This document shows, piece by piece, positions 61,031 through 64,000 of a stretch of 64,000 nucleotides of DNA. Location: positions 62,001 through 126,000 of the forward strand of contig JAIOAT010000004.1 of NCBI GenBank assembly GCA_019873685.1. The letters are read 5' to 3'. The notes under the pieces were generated by a model. The model made no database searches, had not been told where the DNA came from, and was given only the letters and a program-made list of their open reading frames with translations. This stretch comes from Chloroflexota bacterium. Lineage in GTDB: Bacteria > Chloroflexota > Anaerolineae > Aggregatilineales > Ch27. The translations under genes and the position numbers were made by a program. How positions within the stretch are numbered: position 1 is the stretch's first letter; each line of letters begins with the position of its first letter.

Positions 61031-62275
61031 ATGAACGCAACACCTGCGCTGGATGTCCACCGGATTCGACAGGATTTCCCGATTCTGCAGCGGGAAGTTC
61101 GCCCCGGCGTCCCGCTGGTGTACCTGGATAGCACGGCCACCAGCCAGAAGCCGCGCCAGGTGATCGAGGCGATGAGCCGCTATTATGAGACCACCAATGC
61201 CAATGTGCATCGCGGCATCTATGCTCTGAGCGAGCAGGCAACTGAGGCGTATGAGGACGCCCGCAAGAAGGTCAAAGCGTTCATCAATGCAGCTTCCTGG
61301 CGGGAGATTGTGTTTACCCGGAATACCACGGAAAGCATCAACCTGGTGGCCCAGAGCTGGGGGCGGTCGCGGCTTGGCCCCGATGATGCGGTGGTGATCA
61401 CGGAGATGGAACACCACTCGAATATCGTCCCCTGGCAACTCCTGCGGGAGCAGACCGGGGTCCGGCTGCTGGTCGTGCCGGTGCTGGATGACGGCACGCT
61501 GGATATGGACGTCTACGACCGCCTGCTGCGCACTGAGCCGGTGCGCCTGGTGGCGGTGACGCATATGTCGAACGTGTTGGGCACGATCAACCCGCTGGGG
61601 GAGATGGTGAGCAAGGCTCATGCCGCTGGCGCGCTGGTACTGGCGGACGCGGCCCAGAGCATGCCCCACCTGCCGGTCGACGTTCAGGCCCTGGATGTGG
61701 ATTTCCTCGCTTTCAGCGGGCACAAAATGCTGGGGCCGACAGGTATTGGTGTGCTGTACGCCAGACGATCGCTGCTGGAAGCGATGCCACCGTACCAGGG
61801 CGGGGGAGACATGATCCGGCGCGTTCGCCTGAGCGGGAGCGAATGGAACGAGTTGCCCTACAAGTTTGAGGCCGGGACGCCGGCCATCGCGGAGGGCATC
61901 GGGCTGGGGGCGGCAGTTGACTATCTGACGATAGTCGGAATGGACGCCATCCATGCCTACGAGCAGCAGATCACGGCTTACGCGCTGGAGCGGCTGGCTG
62001 AGGTGCCGGGGTTGAGGGTCTACGGCCCGGACGCAGCGCGTAAGGGCGGCGTGGCTGCCTTTACGCTGGACCGCCTGCATCCCCATGACGTCGCCCAGAT
62101 GCTGGATGTGGAAGGGGTGGCGGTGCGGGCCGGCCATCACTGCGCCATGCCCCTGCATGAACGCTTCGGTATCCCGGCGACCACCCGCGCCAGCTTTTAC
62201 CTGTATAATACCTTCGATGAAGTCGATGCCCTGATCAGAGCGCTTTACCGGGTGATGCAGGTCTTCACCGTGTGA
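61031..62275 (+). CDS. sufS: Cysteine desulfurase SufS
   Basis: This is a 414-residue class-V aminotransferase-fold cysteine desulfurase: YLDSTATSQKP, NVHRGIYALSEQAT, EMEHHSNIVPWQ, the PLP Lys in FSGHKMLGPTGIGVLY and the persulfide Cys in RAGHHCAMPLH. It supplies sulfur for cluster assembly, normally via SufU. ATG 61031 has GGAG 8 bases upstream. ATG 61010 is an alternative adding 7 residues. The open frame continues to 60866 but that part is not conserved. Confidence 0.95.
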   Translation: MNATPALDVHRIRQDFPILQREVRPGVPLVYLDSTATSQKPRQVIEAMSRYYETTNANVHRGIYALSEQATEAYEDARKKVKAFINAASWREIVFTRNTTESINLVAQSWGRSRLGPDDAVVITEMEHHSNIVPWQLLREQTGVRLLVVPVLDDGTLDMDVYDRLLRTEPVRLVAVTHMSNVLGTINPLGEMVSKAHAAGALVLADAAQSMPHLPVDVQALDVDFLAFSGHKMLGPTGIGVLYARRSLLEAMPPYQGGGDMIRRVRLSGSEWNELPYKFEAGTPAIAEGIGLGAAVDYLTIVGMDAIHAYEQQITAYALERLAEVPGLRVYGPDAARKGGVAAFTLDRLHPHDVAQMLDVEGVAVRAGHHCAMPLHERFGIPATTRASFYLYNTFDEVDALIRALYRVMQVFTV

Positions 62276-62293
62276 GACAGGTAGGCAGGACGT

Positions 62294-62689
62294 ATGGATG
62301 ATTTCTACCGGGAGATGATCATCGATCACGGGCAGAACATGCGTAACCGGGGCGTGTTGCAGCCTGCGGATATCGACTACGAGGATGATAATCCGCTGTG
62401 CGGCGACCGGCTGCGCCTGACCGTGCAACTGGACGAGCAGGGACGGGTTAAGGCGGTTGGCTGGGATGGGCAGGGCTGTGTGATCAGCCAGGCATCGGCG
62501 TCCATGCTCGGGGAGGCGATGATCGGCAAGACCCTGGAGGAGTTGCGTCACTTCAGCAAGCAGGACATCCTGGATATGCTGGGTATCCCATTAACGCCTG
62601 TTCGACTGAAGTGCGCCCTGCTTTCCCTGAAAGTTCTCAAAGCTGGCGCGTATGGCCTGACTCACTGGACGGGTGAAGACGAGGACTGA
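62294..62689 (+). CDS. sufU: Sulfurtransferase/scaffold SufU
   Basis: This is a 131-residue SufU/IscU-like protein with three conserved Cys: NPLCGDRL, DGQGCVISQAS and RLKCALL. The insertion between the Cys is the SufU type, which in Bacillus is a Zn-dependent sulfurtransferase partner of SufS, not an IscU scaffold. It lies 18 bp after sufS. Confidence 0.94.
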   Translation: MDDFYREMIIDHGQNMRNRGVLQPADIDYEDDNPLCGDRLRLTVQLDEQGRVKAVGWDGQGCVISQASASMLGEAMIGKTLEELRHFSKQDILDMLGIPLTPVRLKCALLSLKVLKAGAYGLTHWTGEDED

Positions 62690-62703
62690 TCGGCGAGGTG
62701 CGC

Positions 62704-63018
62704 ATGGCGGAGTGGGTATCAGCAGGCCGGGCCGAGGCGATTGGCCCCGGCGACCGCGAGGTGGTTGAGATCGACGGTGTGTATATCGCCATCTTTAATG
62801 TGGATGGCAGCTATTACGCGGTCGAAGATCTCTGTACGCATGATGACGGCCCGCTGGCTGAAGGTACGCTCGATGGCTATGAGATCGAATGTCCCCGGCA
62901 CGGCGCGCGGTTCGATATCCGCAGTGGCAAAGTCCTGCGCCTGCCAGCGGTCACGCCGATCCATCACTTTGATGTGCGTGTTCAGGATGGCGACCTGCAG
63001 ATTTATTTTGACCTGTAA
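62704..63018 (+). CDS. Rieske-type [2Fe-2S] ferredoxin
   Basis: This is a 104-residue small Rieske ferredoxin. The ligands are C-x-H in DLCTHDDGP and C-x2-H in ECPRHGARFD, followed by SGKVLRLPAV. It is a soluble electron carrier, often linked to dioxygenases or Fe-S maturation. In suf operons, such a ferredoxin may provide electrons. ATG 62704 lies 6 bases after GAGG; GTG 62698 is an alternative. It is 14 bp after sufU. Confidence 0.9.
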   Translation: MAEWVSAGRAEAIGPGDREVVEIDGVYIAIFNVDGSYYAVEDLCTHDDGPLAEGTLDGYEIECPRHGARFDIRSGKVLRLPAVTPIHHFDVRVQDGDLQIYFDL

Positions 63019-63063
63019 CCGGGTGGCTGTGTAAGTTGCCCCGGCATGTGGGAGGCGTAAGCG

Positions 63064-63843
63064 TTGTCCGGCAGTTTACCCCTTCAGGCGATGTACATGG
63101 ATCGCGTGCTCAACTTCGGGCATCGTGGAGCCAGCCACGATGCGCCACAGAACACGCTCGCGGCTTTTGAACTGGCGGTGCAGTATGGCGCTGACGGCAT
63201 CGAGCTGGATGTGCATCTGACCCGCGATCGGGTGCCGGTGGTGATCCACGACGAGCACGTTGATGCCACCACCGATGGCACAGGATTGGTGCGGGAGAAG
63301 ACCCTGGCGGAGGTCAAAGAGCTTGACGCCGGGAGCACCTTTGACCCGCGCTTCCGGGGGGAGCGCATCCCCACCCTGGCGGAAGTCTTCGAAGCGATGG
63401 GCAAGCGGGTGCTGATCAACGTTGAGCTGAAAGGGATGGGCTGGCAGGCTGATGGCCTGGAGGCGATAGTGGCCGACCTGATCGCCCGGCATGGCCTGAG
63501 CGAGCGGGTGATCATTTCGTCGTTCAACCCGATTCGTTTACGGCGGATGCGCCACATTGCGCCGCAGCTGCCGCTGGGTTTTTTGCACGACTGGGAAACA
63601 CTGCCTGCTCAACGCTGGCTGGCGGCGGCGCTCATGGTAGGGTTTCCGGTTGAGGCGGATCACCCCCATCATGTGCGGGTGACGCCATCCTACATTGCCC
63701 GGGCGCGGCGGCGTGGCCAGCGCGTCAACGTCTGGGTGGTCAACGAACCGGAACGAATGCGCGAATTGCGTGACATGGGCGTTGATCTGATCATGAGCGA
63801 CCGCCCGGACGTACTGCGAGCAGTATTGCACGGCGAACGCTAG
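63064..63843 (+). CDS. Glycerophosphodiester phosphodiesterase
   Basis: This is a 259-residue GDPD. It has FGHRGASHDAPQNTLAAF (catalytic His-Arg), GIELDVHLTRDRVPVVIHDE (metal Glu/Asp and second His), VELKGMG and a VNVWVVN ending. It hydrolyses glycerophosphodiesters to glycerol-3-phosphate. TTG 63064 has GGAGG 8 bases upstream; ATG 63091 and 63097 are later options. No signal peptide, so cytoplasmic. It lies 45 bp after the Rieske gene. Confidence 0.92.
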   Translation: MSGSLPLQAMYMDRVLNFGHRGASHDAPQNTLAAFELAVQYGADGIELDVHLTRDRVPVVIHDEHVDATTDGTGLVREKTLAEVKELDAGSTFDPRFRGERIPTLAEVFEAMGKRVLINVELKGMGWQADGLEAIVADLIARHGLSERVIISSFNPIRLRRMRHIAPQLPLGFLHDWETLPAQRWLAAALMVGFPVEADHPHHVRVTPSYIARARRRGQRVNVWVVNEPERMRELRDMGVDLIMSDRPDVLRAVLHGER

Positions 63844-63885
63844 CGGGCGCAATTCCTGCCTGGCGGACGGGAAAGAAGGGCAGCC

Positions 63886-64000
63886 ATGCCACAATTAATC
63901 GTTAACGCCGATGATCTGGGGCGCTCGACGGGGATCAACCGGGGAATTCTGGAAGCGCACCAGAAAGGCATTGTCACGTCAACCTCGGCCATGGTCAACT
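63886..64000 (+). CDS. ChbG/YdjC-like carbohydrate deacetylase (partial, right edge)
   Basis: Only the first 38 codons are in the window. [22 protein letters not shown] with the Asp-Asp-Leu-Gly motif and TSTSAMVN match the YdjC/ChbG/HpnK deacetylase family, which removes acetyl groups from N-acetyl sugars. AAGAAGGG lies about 8 bases before the ATG. The rest runs off the window. Confidence 0.85.
   Translation, partial: MPQLIVNADDLGRSTGINRGILEAHQKGIVTSTSAMVN

Noticed and set aside
60821-62551. 576-codon open frame antisense to sufS and sufU
   Set aside because: Covers conserved sufS and sufU in the opposite direction; no domain or ribosome-binding site supports it.

Overview
This 64 kb window is a gene-dense, GC-rich (by eye) bacterial chromosome segment. 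Several features point to Chloroflexota, probably an Anaerolineae-like lineage. These are the paired DUF2298/Chlor_Arch_YYY (TIGR03662) and TIGR03663 membrane families, an actinobacterial-style FhaA-FhaB-RodA-PbpA group, TtuB/TtuA tRNA-thiolation genes, and a SufR-SufT/SufCBDSU locus. The lineage is inferred from gene families only. I saw no rRNA, tRNA, CRISPR array, insertion sequence or prophage; tRNAs were searched for only by eye.

Layout. (1) 1-11218 (+): two YYY-family proteins, a degenerate TIGR03663-like protein, an ECF sigma factor, its zf-HC2 anti-sigma, and a giant TIGR03663 protein carrying a thrombospondin-3-like Ca-binding insert and a six-blade NHL propeller. (2) 11381-15075: a PH-domain protein, a radical SAM enzyme and a divergent prolyl-tRNA synthetase. 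(3) 15342-23043 (+): the translation/transcription operon nusA-rnpM-infB-rbfA-nrnA-truB-ribF, without rimP, driven by a clear promoter and a 5' hairpin. (4) 23112-27287 (-): a coiled-coil membrane protein, era, ttuA, ttuB and an unknown gene. (5) 27446-35555, mostly +: histidine phosphatase, malate dehydrogenase, metallophosphoesterase-larA, fmt (-), recJ and yqhQ. (6) 35626-38975 (-): DUF3795, FmdB and MutS. (7) 39219-44649 (+): ROK kinase, class III aminotransferase, and an orphan histidine kinase translationally coupled to a CpXC protein. (8) 44708-50481 (-): fhaA-fhaB-SDR-mtnP-rodA-pbpA from a leaderless promoter. (9) 50774-55798 (+): selD with an in-frame UGA (selenocysteine) and two tandem barrel/golvesin/M23 peptidase proteins. 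(10) 55893-63018: sufT-sufR (-) divergent from sufC-sufB-sufD-sufS-sufU-Rieske (+), with a symmetric operator. (11) 63064-end: a GDPD and a partial YdjC/ChbG deacetylase.

Most striking points. The PbpA homologue has lost all three transpeptidase motifs although its RodA partner looks intact. The ProRS homologue has lost its proline and ATP signature residues but keeps the editing domain. SelD is a selenoprotein that a standard gene caller would truncate. The sigma/anti-sigma pair sits inside the YYY/TIGR03663 membrane cluster, whose function is unknown. The two divergent suf promoters share an inverted repeat that covers both -35 boxes.
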